Source: Hespellia sp. (lineage in GTDB: Bacteria > Bacillota > Clostridia > Lachnospirales > Lachnospiraceae). Taken from it: a DNA stretch of 45,596 bases. This document shows, in pieces, positions 20,001-26,683 of the stretch. A program made the position numbers and the translations under genes. The first letter of the stretch is position 1, and every line of letters begins with the position of its first letter. The DNA is taken from assembly GCA_028694105.1 (NCBI GenBank), contig JAQUUC010000028.1:1-45596 (forward strand), in the 5' to 3' direction. The notes beneath the pieces were generated by a model, which was not told the origin of the DNA, ran no database searches, and worked only from the letters and a program-made list of their open reading frames with translations.

Positions 20001-20158
20001 ATTTGATTGACGGTAAGTTTATTTCCGGTGCCGGCGGTGGCGGATTCCTTCAGGTGATTATGAAGAAGGGCGTGACGAGAGAGCAGCTGAGCCATCGGTT
20101 GAGAGGAATCTTTGGTGACAGCGGTGTAGATGTCTGGGAGTGCGAGTTGTATGAGTGA
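17096..20158 (+). CDS. fkp: Bifunctional L-fucokinase / L-fucose-1-phosphate guanylyltransferase
   Basis: 1020 aa from GTG 17096, with GGAGGG 9 nt upstream; a GTG at 17045 is in frame but poorly placed. The salvage enzyme phosphorylates free L-fucose with ATP and then makes GDP-L-fucose with GTP. The N-terminal nucleotidyltransferase shows DGKRVGSGGATFNVLKYI and HSGGDSKRVPQYSACGKLF, followed by a left-handed-helix-like region. From about residue 670 a GHMP kinase domain shows VNWGGGWTDTPPHCNEKGG, the ATP loop PKGSGLGTSSILSGA, GGGWQDQVGG and GAGGGGFLQVIMKKG. It lies 77 nt after the mutase. It is intact, unlike the remnant at 8906-9070. A fucose source in the host gut, such as mucin, is inference. 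Confidence 0.95.
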   Translation: MQLKYKKMQNLFLRQSYLDSWEDYERSLRKRNFIVWDYVVLTASNEDQAENYRQQIQERKEKHLLPEGTKYVVLSDPDGKRVGSGGATFNVLKYISEQDEEDGVVNHFENKRILVIHSGGDSKRVPQYSACGKLFSPVPRELPNGRPSTLFDEFMVGMSGIPSRIKEGMLILSGDVLLLFNPLQIDFQYHGAAAISIKEPVSTGKNHGVFLNDGKDEVQCFLHKQTEEKLSDMGAVDQHGNVDLDTGAVILDSKLTAALFGLISTDGVADEKKFGEFVNERARISFYGDFLYPLAKEATLEDYYKEAPEGSFCQELKVCRTKIWNQIHEYGMKLLCVSPAEFIHFGTTRELLQLVTKDVEDYEFLNWQSRVLTNAEGELEFATNNALISKDAEIGSGSYIENSYVLGNAKVGKNSIISNIRLMDKVVPDDVVMHGLRLKNDCRVCRIYGVLDNPKGTYEDDAPFLGTTLKQFISDNGLDTADVWKDEEGYLWFANLYPECETMEEAIYFAEVLYRMAKGCADGQEIAKWKQTKRASLYSSFNEAANLNITPWQTLLADEVLVERYISRVKDGVYYKDAIRVFGVAGVTDKQYELLMQRAVEEEFSTEIRIYYNLSRFMKEHNVHYGSVYYEKLESKCFDYIQKVIFENGKQKIKNSGNYHIAKDAVDVKLPVRVNWGGGWTDTPPHCNEKGGVVLNAAIKLKGTLPIQVSVHRLDQLQVEFESEDIGVFTTIHSAAEIQNCHNPYDHYALHKAALIACGIIPVEGDCDLEKILEKLGGGIYLSTKVVGVPKGSGLGTSSILSGACVKAIFEFLGENLSDDALYEIVLCMEQIMSTGGGWQDQVGGITPGIKYITTKPGINQDIKVQNVVLADETMKKLQERFALIYTGQRRLARNLLRDVVGGYISGRKESVEALAKMKRMAALMKFELEEGNVDEFAKLLNEHWELSVQLDGGSTNTCIDQIFVACEDLIDGKFISGAGGGGFLQVIMKKGVTREQLSHRLRGIFGDSGVDVWECELYE

Positions 20159-20169
20159 TGTGATAATAA

Positions 20170-20568
20170 GTGTTGCAGAAGTCTAAGAAACAGAAGGCTG
20201 CCGTGGAGCAGTTGAAAACCAATTGTACAGAAAAGAATCTCTGGGAGTGTATCATTGCATTTCAGGAATATCCATTTTATACGATCTCAGGACTCCCGTT
20301 TTCTTATCAGTTGAAGATCGGGAAGAATGGAATGTATACAAAGGAATTATTTATCAGTCGGACGGAACATAGTAAATCATTAGCATGGAGCAGTGTGCTG
20401 TATGCTTTTAGGGCAGCGCAGGAACGACAGGAAATGGTATTTTCAAAACCAAAGCAAATTGCAGATGTCAGAGGAATCAGTTACACATATAGTATCCTCT
20501 GGCAATTTGGCATAATTCAAGTGCCAGAAGATGTAGTTGCTAAATTACAGAGTGGCAGAAAATTGTAA
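20170..20568 (+). CDS. Conserved hypothetical protein
   Basis: 132 aa from GTG 20170, 11 nt after fkp. There is no clear ribosome site, so it may be translated by coupling to fkp; TTG 20173 is the next codon. The core ECIIAFQEYPFYTISGLPFS, YQLKIGKNGMYTKELFISR and SKSLAWSSVLYAFR looks like a small globular alpha/beta protein. I recall similar hypothetical proteins in Lachnospiraceae without a known function. There is no membrane segment or signal peptide and no catalytic motif I can name. The DVRGISYTYSILWQFG and VPEDVVAKLQSG segments near the end suggest a DNA-binding-like helical tail, but this is weak. Confidence 0.6.
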   Translation: MLQKSKKQKAAVEQLKTNCTEKNLWECIIAFQEYPFYTISGLPFSYQLKIGKNGMYTKELFISRTEHSKSLAWSSVLYAFRAAQERQEMVFSKPKQIADVRGISYTYSILWQFGIIQVPEDVVAKLQSGRKL

Positions 20569-20603
20569 TAGCAAGAAGCGGATTCATTTCCGGGTCATTT
20601 TAC

Positions 20604-20915
20604 TTGCTCCCCATAAGAAGCAGTGAGGATGACGTACTGACGGAATTTCTGAGAAATAACCGATGGGAGGCAAAGAGAGTGAGTATATTTGAATATGATG
20701 AAGAACTACATATGAAGCAGGTGAAAGAAGAGGGCCGACAAGAGGGTGAAACCCATGAAAAGATTAAGGTAATGAAAAAGATGATAGATAAGAACCTTGA
20801 TGTGGATACAATGGGTGAACTTTTGGATGAACCCATCGATTTTGTGGAGAAAATTTGTAAGTTTGTGAAAGAAAATCCGTCGGCAAATGTGGACACGATT
20901 TGGAAGATGCTGTAA
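20604..20915 (+). pseudogene. C-terminal remnant of an Rpn-type PD-(D/E)XK nuclease/transposase-like gene
   Basis: The frame reads DVLTEFLRNNRWEAKRVSIF, then EYDEELHMKQVKEEGRQEGE, then a helical tail. This pattern is the C-terminal third of Rpn-family recombination-promoting nucleases, which are common in Lachnospiraceae. The nuclease core with its catalytic Asp/Glu residues is absent, and no start with a ribosome site is present. The fragment is enclosed by an inverted CGGGTCATT/AATGACCCG pair (20591-20599 and 20973-20981). Confidence 0.6.
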
Positions 20916-21203
20916 AAGTGAAAACGCAGCGCGTCTAATTTCTTCCTTTCTTCATGCGTCAATGAAGAAAAGAATGACCCGAAATGGTTTTGCACTTGCA
21001 CATTCGATTACCAATATGATATTATAAAAGAACAAAAGCAATGACTTCTATTTTCTAAGATACATTTCTTTGCTGCATCAGCAGCATCTGGCGGACATCC
21101 GCATGAATTCCTTGCTTATTACAATTAAATATGCAGGGAGAGAATAGAAGCCTGATGATTCTGTCAAGGTTATTGTTTTCCTGCCATCTGAAAGGAGAAC
21201 AAT
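20916..21203. other. Intergenic segment with a perfect 9-bp hairpin
   Basis: TTTCTTCAT (20947-20955) pairs perfectly with ATGAAGAAA (20962-20970) over a 6-nt loop, without a T tract. Otherwise I see no gene in this stretch. Confidence 0.4.
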
Positions 21204-22007
21204 ATGACAGAAAGAAAAAAGTACGAGGATCTGGATTTTACAGATGATTTTATGTTTTGCAAGATTCTGCAGAACAATGAAGCTCTTTGCAAGGAGCTTC
21301 TGGAACTGATTATCGGAAAGAAAATTGAAGTGCTCAGATATCCAGAGAAACAGAAGGCGATTGAGATTACCTCAGATGGGAAAGGCATTCGTCTGGACAT
21401 CTATGTCGAGGATGAAAATAATGCAGTATATGACGTGGAGATGCAGACCACCAGCAGTCGAAACCTTCCAAAAAGGTCTCGTTATTATCAGGGGATGATA
21501 GATCTGAATCTGATTGAACGGGGAGCCAAATACGAAGAACTGAAGAAAAGTTACATTATTTTTATTTGCACCTTTGATTACTTTGGGATGGGATTGCACA
21601 AGTACACATTTTATCCTGTATGCAAGGAGAATCCAGAAATGATATTAGATGATGGAACGGTACGCATTTTCCTGTGCGCAGGTGGAGGCGCGAATGATGT
21701 GAGCCGGGACATGAAAGATTTCTTGGATTATCTAGTGGATAAGAGAACAAGGAATGAATTCACGGCGGAACTAGACCATGCGGTTATAGACGCAAGAAAA
21801 CATGAGAAGTGGAGGGATGAGTTTATGACACTGCTAATGAGAGATCAGGAAAATCAGGAAATCGGAAAAGAGATTGGACAGAGAGACAAGTTGAAAGAGC
21901 TAATCAAAAAGAAATTGGCAAAGGGATATAGTACTTCTGAAATTGCTGACATGTTGGAGGAAGAACCGGAGTTAATTGAAGAACTAATTAAGGAAATGCA
22001 GACTTAG
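21204..22007 (+). CDS. Rpn-family PD-(D/E)XK nuclease (recombination-promoting nuclease/putative transposase)
   Basis: 267 aa, ATG 21204 with AAAGGAG about 8 nt upstream. The N-terminal DLDFTDDFMFCKILQNNEAL and ELLELIIGKKIEVLRYPEKQ match the family. The nuclease core is visible as GIRLDIYVEDENNAVYDVEM followed by QTT, giving the D-(E/D)xQ arrangement of the PD-(D/E)XK fold. SRYYQGMIDLNLIERGAKYE and SYIIFICTFDYFG follow, and the charged C-terminus (KKKLAKGYSTSEIADMLEEE) is variable in the family. Characterised E. coli Rpn proteins are Ca2+-stimulated DNA endonucleases that raise recombination. The gene looks complete and is next to a decayed relative and a second family member. Confidence 0.88.
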   Translation: MTERKKYEDLDFTDDFMFCKILQNNEALCKELLELIIGKKIEVLRYPEKQKAIEITSDGKGIRLDIYVEDENNAVYDVEMQTTSSRNLPKRSRYYQGMIDLNLIERGAKYEELKKSYIIFICTFDYFGMGLHKYTFYPVCKENPEMILDDGTVRIFLCAGGGANDVSRDMKDFLDYLVDKRTRNEFTAELDHAVIDARKHEKWRDEFMTLLMRDQENQEIGKEIGQRDKLKELIKKKLAKGYSTSEIADMLEEEPELIEELIKEMQT

Positions 22008-22061
22008 TAGTCCATAATATTAAAAACTTATCGACTGACGAAAATTTTGTGAAATTTTTTC

Positions 22062-22089
22062 TTGCAAATTCAATGAGATTTGCTACAAT
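22062..22089 (+). promoter_or_regulatory. Promoter of the second Rpn-family gene
   Basis: TTGCAA (22062-22067), a 16-bp spacer and TACAAT (22084-22089), with an extended TGC before the -10. The leader to the gene at 22240 is about 145 nt. Confidence 0.55.
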
Positions 22090-22189
22090 GGAATTAGCAT
22101 ATATCGTGAAATACATATCTAGGCACATCGCCATCTAAAAAATCATTTCATAAACTCTATGCGAAAACACCAAAAAGAAAACGAAAGAA

Positions 22190-22221
22190 GCAGGAGTTCA
22201 TTGAAGTGACTGAGCTCCTGC
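22190..22221 (+). promoter_or_regulatory. Hairpin directly before the ribosome site of the second Rpn gene
   Basis: GCAGGAGTTCA (22190-22200) pairs with TGAGCTCCTGC (22211-22221) with one G-T pair and a 10-nt loop. It ends one base before CAAAGGAGGA. The CUCC in the right arm could instead pair with the ribosome site, so this could be a translational switch. Confidence 0.45.
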
Positions 22222-22239
22222 AAAGGAGGAAAATTGAAT

Positions 22240-23100
22240 ATGGCAAACAATGTTAAGCTGGTAAAGGAAAAACCGTTGGAAGAGTTGAATTTGCTGGACG
22301 ATTTTTTGATGTACTGTGTAGCATCTTCCCACAAATATGGTGCGTCCTTTTGTAGAGAAATGTTACATACCATTTTGGAAAAAGATTTGAATGATGTTAC
22401 AATAGTGGCACAGAAAGTTTTTTATGGCAGTAATCCGGAAAAGCATGGAACACGCTTGGATGTTTATGTGGAAGAGCATGAGGACGGAACTCAGATTGGA
22501 ACTATCTATGATATTGAACCGGAGAATGGTGAATACAAAAGAGAAGAGTTGCCGAGACGTGTAAGGTTCTATCATGCAAAGATTGATGCGAATGTGTTTG
22601 GTTCCGGGGAAGATTATAAATATCTAAAACAAGTGTATGTGATCTTCATTACGCCATTTGATCCATTTGACCGAAAACGGATGGTTTATACGATTAAGAA
22701 TGGATGTGTGGAAGAACCGGATATGCCTTATGAAGACGGAGCGAGGACTATTTATTTGTATACACGCGGGACGGAAGGCAATCCAGCGAAGGAGCTTCAA
22801 GATCTTCTGCATTTTATCGAAGAGACGAAGGCCTCAAATGCCAGCAATAGACAGTTGAAAAAGATTCAGGATATGGTGAAGGATGTAAAAGCGGATAAGG
22901 AGGTCAATCTCATGTATTTGAAAATCAAAGAACGGGAAGCAGAAATCCGTAAAGAGGTACAAGAAGAGAAAGATGCTGTGATTCGGAAGCTGGAAGAAGA
23001 GAAGATGAAAGCGGAGAAGCAGAAGTGTGAAGCAGAAAAGCAAAAGCATGATATGGAAGAAGAACTTCGCAGACTGAAAGAGAAATATGGAGAGAAGTAA
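22240..23100 (+). CDS. Rpn-family PD-(D/E)XK nuclease with coiled-coil tail
   Basis: 286 aa, ATG 22240 with AAAGGAGGA about 9 nt upstream. It is a divergent relative of the 21204 product: LNLLDDFLMYCVASSHKYGA at the N-terminus, then GTRLDVYVEEHEDGTQIGTI and YDIEPENGE in the nuclease core, with RRVRFYHAKIDANVFGSGED after it. The core Gln/Thr of the first paralogue is replaced by EPEN, so activity is uncertain. From about residue 215 to the end the protein is highly charged and helical (EEEKMKAEKQKCEAEKQKHD), probably a coiled coil. Its last codons fall inside repeat copy 1. Confidence 0.82.
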   Translation: MANNVKLVKEKPLEELNLLDDFLMYCVASSHKYGASFCREMLHTILEKDLNDVTIVAQKVFYGSNPEKHGTRLDVYVEEHEDGTQIGTIYDIEPENGEYKREELPRRVRFYHAKIDANVFGSGEDYKYLKQVYVIFITPFDPFDRKRMVYTIKNGCVEEPDMPYEDGARTIYLYTRGTEGNPAKELQDLLHFIEETKASNASNRQLKKIQDMVKDVKADKEVNLMYLKIKEREAEIRKEVQEEKDAVIRKLEEEKMKAEKQKCEAEKQKHDMEEELRRLKEKYGEK

Positions 23101-23104
23101 AAAA

Positions 23105-23218
23105 TCAGCCGGTATGGACCAGCTTTTTAATCGCCCGCTCCTGTTCGATATCGTTTATCTGCTGATCATATTCGGTTGTGCATTTTATGATGCAATATAA
23201 TACAAAAATCAAAATCAA
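23105..23218 (-). CDS. Candidate small membrane peptide (37 aa), copy 1
   Basis: The minus-strand ORF starts at TTG 23218, with GGAGG 8 nt upstream (complement of 23227-23231), and ends at TGA (complement of 23105-23107). The peptide has a hydrophobic N-terminus (MILIFVLYCIIK) and a charged helical tail (DQQINDIEQERAIKKLV). That is the shape of a small single-pass membrane protein or a type I toxin. An identical ORF is at 32761-32874. The ribosome site can pair with the transcript's own 5' AAAAACCUC segment. Identical sequence in a duplicated block does not by itself prove coding, so the evidence is the ribosome site plus the amphipathic design. Confidence 0.5.
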   Translation of the reverse strand: MILIFVLYCIIKCTTEYDQQINDIEQERAIKKLVHTG

Positions 23219-23221
23219 AGT

Positions 23222-23272
23222 AAAAACCTCCTTCGGACATGTTATAGTATGCCAAAAGAGAGGTTTTTATTA
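23222..23272 (+). terminator. Hairpin with T-rich flank in repeat copy 1
   Basis: AAAAACCTC (23222-23230) pairs with GAGGTTTTT (23260-23268), followed by ATTATT, with a 29-nt loop. On the plus strand it could end transcription from the Rpn gene. On the minus strand the same bases could mask the small ORF's ribosome site. Confidence 0.45.
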
Positions 23273-23449
23273 TTATAATAAGCTGAGTTGCTATAGAAAT
23301 AAAATAAAAACGTAGTATACAATCATCTACAGGGTTTTTTTGGTGTAACATCTTTGCTTTTCGGATTCAATGGATTAAGTCCAGGCATGAGATAATTGAA
23401 TAATCTTTGATAGAAGCTAGTCAGATATGTCATTCGTAATAAAATTCGC

Positions 23450-23478
23450 TTGCTTGTTTGCTCTGCCTTCTATATAAT
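23450..23478 (+). promoter_or_regulatory. Promoter of the phosphonate operon
   Basis: TTGCTT (23450-23455), a 17-bp spacer and a perfect TATAAT (23473-23478), 53 bp before the first start codon. The five downstream genes are closely packed or overlapping, so this is probably the main promoter. Between copy 1 of the repeat and this promoter (23279-23449) I see nothing else. Confidence 0.65.
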
Positions 23479-23531
23479 AATATGTGGTTATTTATGTGCG
23501 AAAAGAAAAGTATGCAAAAGAGGAAAATAAT

Positions 23532-25541
23532 ATGAAAGCACTAATTTTAAATTCAGGTATGGGAAAACGAATGGGGATACTCACATCAGAACATCCCAAA
23601 TGTATGACTGAGATATCACCACAAGAGACGATTATATCTCGTCAATTGAAGCAGGTTGCTGACGCAGGTATAGAAGAAGTGATTATTACAACGGGATTGT
23701 TCGATGCTGTTCTTATGAAATATTGTGAAAGTCTGGATTTACCGTTACATATTACATTTGTCCATAATCCAGATTATGCGACTACGAATTATATCTATTC
23801 AATTTATTGTGCAAAGGAATATTTGGATGATGATATCATTCTAATGCATGGAGATCTCGTATTTGAAAATTCTGTGTGTGATGAAGTGTTAGCTTGTCCT
23901 GATAGTTGTATGACTGTGTCATCGACGCTGTCACTTCCGGAAAAGGATTTTAAGGCAGTTATTCGGGATGGACATATTACAAAAGTTGGAATTGAATTCT
24001 TTGAAGAAGCTGTTGCAGCACAACCATTGTACAAGCTGAACAAAGAAGACTGGACATATTGGAAAAAGCAGATTATCGCATACTGTGAAGCTGATAATAA
24101 AAAATGCTATGCAGAGAATGCGTTTAATGAGATATCCGATTCATGTGTTATTCGTCCATTGGATGTGAAAGAGAAATTGTGTTGTGAAATTGATAACCCA
24201 GAGGATCTTCAGGTTGTGACGCAGAAGCTTCATGAAGTTGAGAATCGAACGGTATATATGTGTTTTTCGACGGACATTATCCATAGTGGACATATTGCAA
24301 TTATCAAGAAGGCGCAGCGATTGGGTAAACTGATTGTAGGCGTTCTTTCTGACGAGGCAGTTGCAAGTTACAAGCGTTTTCCACTTTTGCCATATTCAGA
24401 GAGAAAAGCAACGCTGGAAAATATCGCTGGGGTATATAAAGTAGTAGAACAGAAATCACTCAGTTATAAAGACAATATCGAGAGATTTCATCCAACGTAT
24501 GTTGTACATGGGGATGATTGGAAGACTGGAATTCAGAGCCCTGTCCGTGATGAGGTGAAGACCTTACTGGCGGCATATGGTGGACAATTAGTCGAGTTCC
24601 CATGTTCCAATGATGAGATATATGCAGAATTAGACAAACGTGCACGCGCAGAATTGTCCACACCGGATGTGAGACGTGCAAGACTTAAGAAAGTGCTTGC
24701 AATGAAGGGAACGATTACAGCAATGGAGACCCACAGTGGCCTTACAGGCTTGATTGTTGAGAATACATGTGTTGAAGAGGAGGGCGGCAGGCATCAGTTT
24801 GATGCTATGTGGATTAGTTCGCTCTGTGATTCTACCGCGAAAGGTAAACCGGATATTGAATTGGTCGATATGACATCCAGATTTCGAACAATCGATGATG
24901 TATGTGAAGTAACAACGAAACCGATTATTTTTGATGGTGATACAGGTGGCCTTACAGAGCATTTCGTGTATACGGTTCGCTCACTGGAGCGTATGGGTGT
25001 GTCCATGATTATTATTGAGGATAAGACCGGACTTAAGAAGAATTCTCTTTTTGGGACAGAAGTGGAACAGACCCAGGCAGGCATTCCTGATTTTTGTGCA
25101 AAGATTACTGCTGGAAAAAAGGCACAGAGAACCAAAACATTTATGATCTGTGCAAGAATCGAGAGCTTGATTTTAGAAAAGGGCATGGAAGATGCGCTGG
25201 AAAGAGCCTTTGCCTTTGTTGGAGCAGGAGCGGATGCCGTCATGATTCACAGCCGAAGAAAAGACCCGGCAGAAATATTTGAATTTGTGGAGAAGTTCCG
25301 CGCAAAAGATGCGATAACACCAATCGTTGTTGTTCCGACTTCTTTTAATATGGTGACAGAAGAAGAATTTAAACAACGGGGAGTCAATATTATTATATAT
25401 GCGAATCAACTGACGAGGACCGGATTCCCGGCGATGCAGAATGCTGCAAGAATGATTCTGGAAAATCATCGCGCAAAAGAATGTGATGACATCTGTATGC
25501 CATTTAAAGAAATTATCAATTTGATTCCGGAAGATATCTAA
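23532..25541 (+). CDS. Fusion of LicC/PntC-like nucleotidyltransferase, HxGH cytidylyltransferase-like domain and phosphoenolpyruvate mutase
   Basis: 669 aa from ATG 23532 (AGAGGA 7 nt upstream); a GTG at 23484 is in frame. Residues 1-225 are a sugar-nucleotidyltransferase fold with NSGMGKRMGILTSEHPKCM and DDDIILMHGDL, like CTP:phosphocholine or CTP:2-aminoethylphosphonate cytidylyltransferases. Residues about 239-370 are a TagD-like fold with HSGH and VVHGDDWKTG; the usual RTxGIST motif is not seen. From about 387 to the end is PEP mutase: TAMETHSGLTGLIVE, FDAMWISSLCDST, FDGDTGG and EDKTGLKKNSLFG. PEP mutase makes the C-P bond by converting PEP to phosphonopyruvate. One chain thus appears to carry both the first step and the CMP activation of a phosphonate. 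It is the first gene of the operon. Confidence 0.88.
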   Translation: MKALILNSGMGKRMGILTSEHPKCMTEISPQETIISRQLKQVADAGIEEVIITTGLFDAVLMKYCESLDLPLHITFVHNPDYATTNYIYSIYCAKEYLDDDIILMHGDLVFENSVCDEVLACPDSCMTVSSTLSLPEKDFKAVIRDGHITKVGIEFFEEAVAAQPLYKLNKEDWTYWKKQIIAYCEADNKKCYAENAFNEISDSCVIRPLDVKEKLCCEIDNPEDLQVVTQKLHEVENRTVYMCFSTDIIHSGHIAIIKKAQRLGKLIVGVLSDEAVASYKRFPLLPYSERKATLENIAGVYKVVEQKSLSYKDNIERFHPTYVVHGDDWKTGIQSPVRDEVKTLLAAYGGQLVEFPCSNDEIYAELDKRARAELSTPDVRRARLKKVLAMKGTITAMETHSGLTGLIVENTCVEEEGGRHQFDAMWISSLCDSTAKGKPDIELVDMTSRFRTIDDVCEVTTKPIIFDGDTGGLTEHFVYTVRSLERMGVSMIIIEDKTGLKKNSLFGTEVEQTQAGIPDFCAKITAGKKAQRTKTFMICARIESLILEKGMEDALERAFAFVGAGADAVMIHSRRKDPAEIFEFVEKFRAKDAITPIVVVPTSFNMVTEEEFKQRGVNIIIYANQLTRTGFPAMQNAARMILENHRAKECDDICMPFKEIINLIPEDI

Positions 25542-25552
25542 GGAGAGGTGTC

Positions 25553-26680
25553 ATGGATGTGCAGCAAATAGTTATAAAAGAGAATGATTACACCGCTTTA
25601 GAAGAATTCTTTGCATCAGCAAATCATAAAAAAATCTTATTGGTATGTGGAAATTCGATAAAAAAGCTTCAAATCGGAGAGCATATAAAAAGAATAGAAT
25701 CAAAACTGGGAATAGAATTTATAAGATTTACCGAATTTGAACCGAATCCAAGATATGAGTCTGTTGTAAAGGGCGTAAGTGTGTTTCACGAAAGTGAATG
25801 TGAGGCCATATTAGCGATTGGCGGTGGCAGTGCAATGGATGTTGCGAAATGCATTAAACTGTTTTGTAAGATGCCAGTGAATGTCAATTATCTGCAAGAA
25901 GAGATTGTGCCCAATGATGTGAAGCTGTATGCAGTGCCTACAACGGCGGGAACAGGGAGTGAGGCAACTCGCTTTGCAGTCATCTATTATGAGGGGGAAA
26001 AGCAGTCAGTTATGGATTACAGCTGCATTCCGTCTATGGTAGTGTTTGATTCGAGTACACTCACATCGCTTTCTGATTATCAAAGGAAAGCAACGATGTT
26101 AGATGCATTTTGCCATGCAATTGAATCCTTCTGGTCTGTGAATTCGACAGAACAGAGCAGAGAATACGCCGCAGGTGCAATTCGTAAGATTGTAGACAAT
26201 ATGGATTCCTATATGGCAAATGAAGATACTGGTAATGCGGAAATGCTAGAAGCATCTAATATTGCAGGTCAGGCAATCAATATCTCGCAGACGACTGCCG
26301 GACATGCGATGTGTTACAAATTGACGAGTCTGTATGGCCTTGCTCACGGACATGCGGCTGCGCTCTGTGTTTCAAAAATATGGCGATATATGATTAGTCA
26401 TACAGCGGCGTGTACAGATCCAAGAGGAGAAGAATACCTGAAGCGAATTTTATCCAATATTGCAACGGCCTTTGGATGTGAAAATGCATTAGAAGCGGCA
26501 GACACATTCGATGAGTTGTTGAAAAGACTGGATCTGAGCGTTCCACATGCATCAGATGCTGAGTATCTTGTTCTGAAAAAGTCAGTTAATCCTTTACGTT
26601 TAAAGAATATGCCGATTTTGCTGGATGAGAATACAATTGATGCATTGTATCATGAGATTTTAAGAAAAGAAGGAGAATAA
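25553..26680 (+). CDS. Iron-containing alcohol dehydrogenase, probable phosphonoacetaldehyde reductase
   Basis: 375 aa, ATG 25553 behind AGGAGAGG, 11 nt after the PEP mutase fusion. It is a group III metal-dependent alcohol dehydrogenase: the nucleotide-binding AIGGGSAMDVAK, VPTTAGTGSEATRFAV, and metal-ligand regions LDAFCHAIESFWS and GLAHGHAAALCV. Between PEP mutase and phosphonopyruvate decarboxylase, homologues such as PhpC reduce phosphonoacetaldehyde to 2-hydroxyethylphosphonate. No aminotransferase for 2-aminoethylphosphonate is in the operon, which favours the hydroxy product. The substrate is inferred from context. Confidence 0.85.
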   Translation: MDVQQIVIKENDYTALEEFFASANHKKILLVCGNSIKKLQIGEHIKRIESKLGIEFIRFTEFEPNPRYESVVKGVSVFHESECEAILAIGGGSAMDVAKCIKLFCKMPVNVNYLQEEIVPNDVKLYAVPTTAGTGSEATRFAVIYYEGEKQSVMDYSCIPSMVVFDSSTLTSLSDYQRKATMLDAFCHAIESFWSVNSTEQSREYAAGAIRKIVDNMDSYMANEDTGNAEMLEASNIAGQAINISQTTAGHAMCYKLTSLYGLAHGHAAALCVSKIWRYMISHTAACTDPRGEEYLKRILSNIATAFGCENALEAADTFDELLKRLDLSVPHASDAEYLVLKKSVNPLRLKNMPILLDENTIDALYHEILRKEGE

Positions 26681-26683
26681 CTA

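Larger units (their letters stand above)
23094..23278. repeat. Long direct repeat, copy 1 (185 bp)
   Basis: Matches 32750-32941 almost base for base. The only differences seen are one substitution (A at 23222, G at 32878) and a 7-bp tandem ATAGTAT present only in copy 2. The two copies bracket the phosphonate operon in direct orientation, 9.66 kb apart. Each contains a minus-strand 37-codon ORF, a TATAAT facing right, and an AAAAACCTC...GAGGTTTTT hairpin. Confidence 0.9.

Noticed and set aside
9904-20158. Interpreting the GDP-fucose cluster as recently acquired
   Set aside because: Composition and ribosome sites look like the glmS/htrA region, unlike the AT-rich 1153-8031 gene, so there is no sign of recent transfer.
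20600-21001. Minus-strand frame of 133 codons opposite the Rpn remnant
   Set aside because: Its middle and C-terminal part is low-complexity Ser/Phe antisense of the remnant. The N-terminal segment is curious but has no ribosome site.
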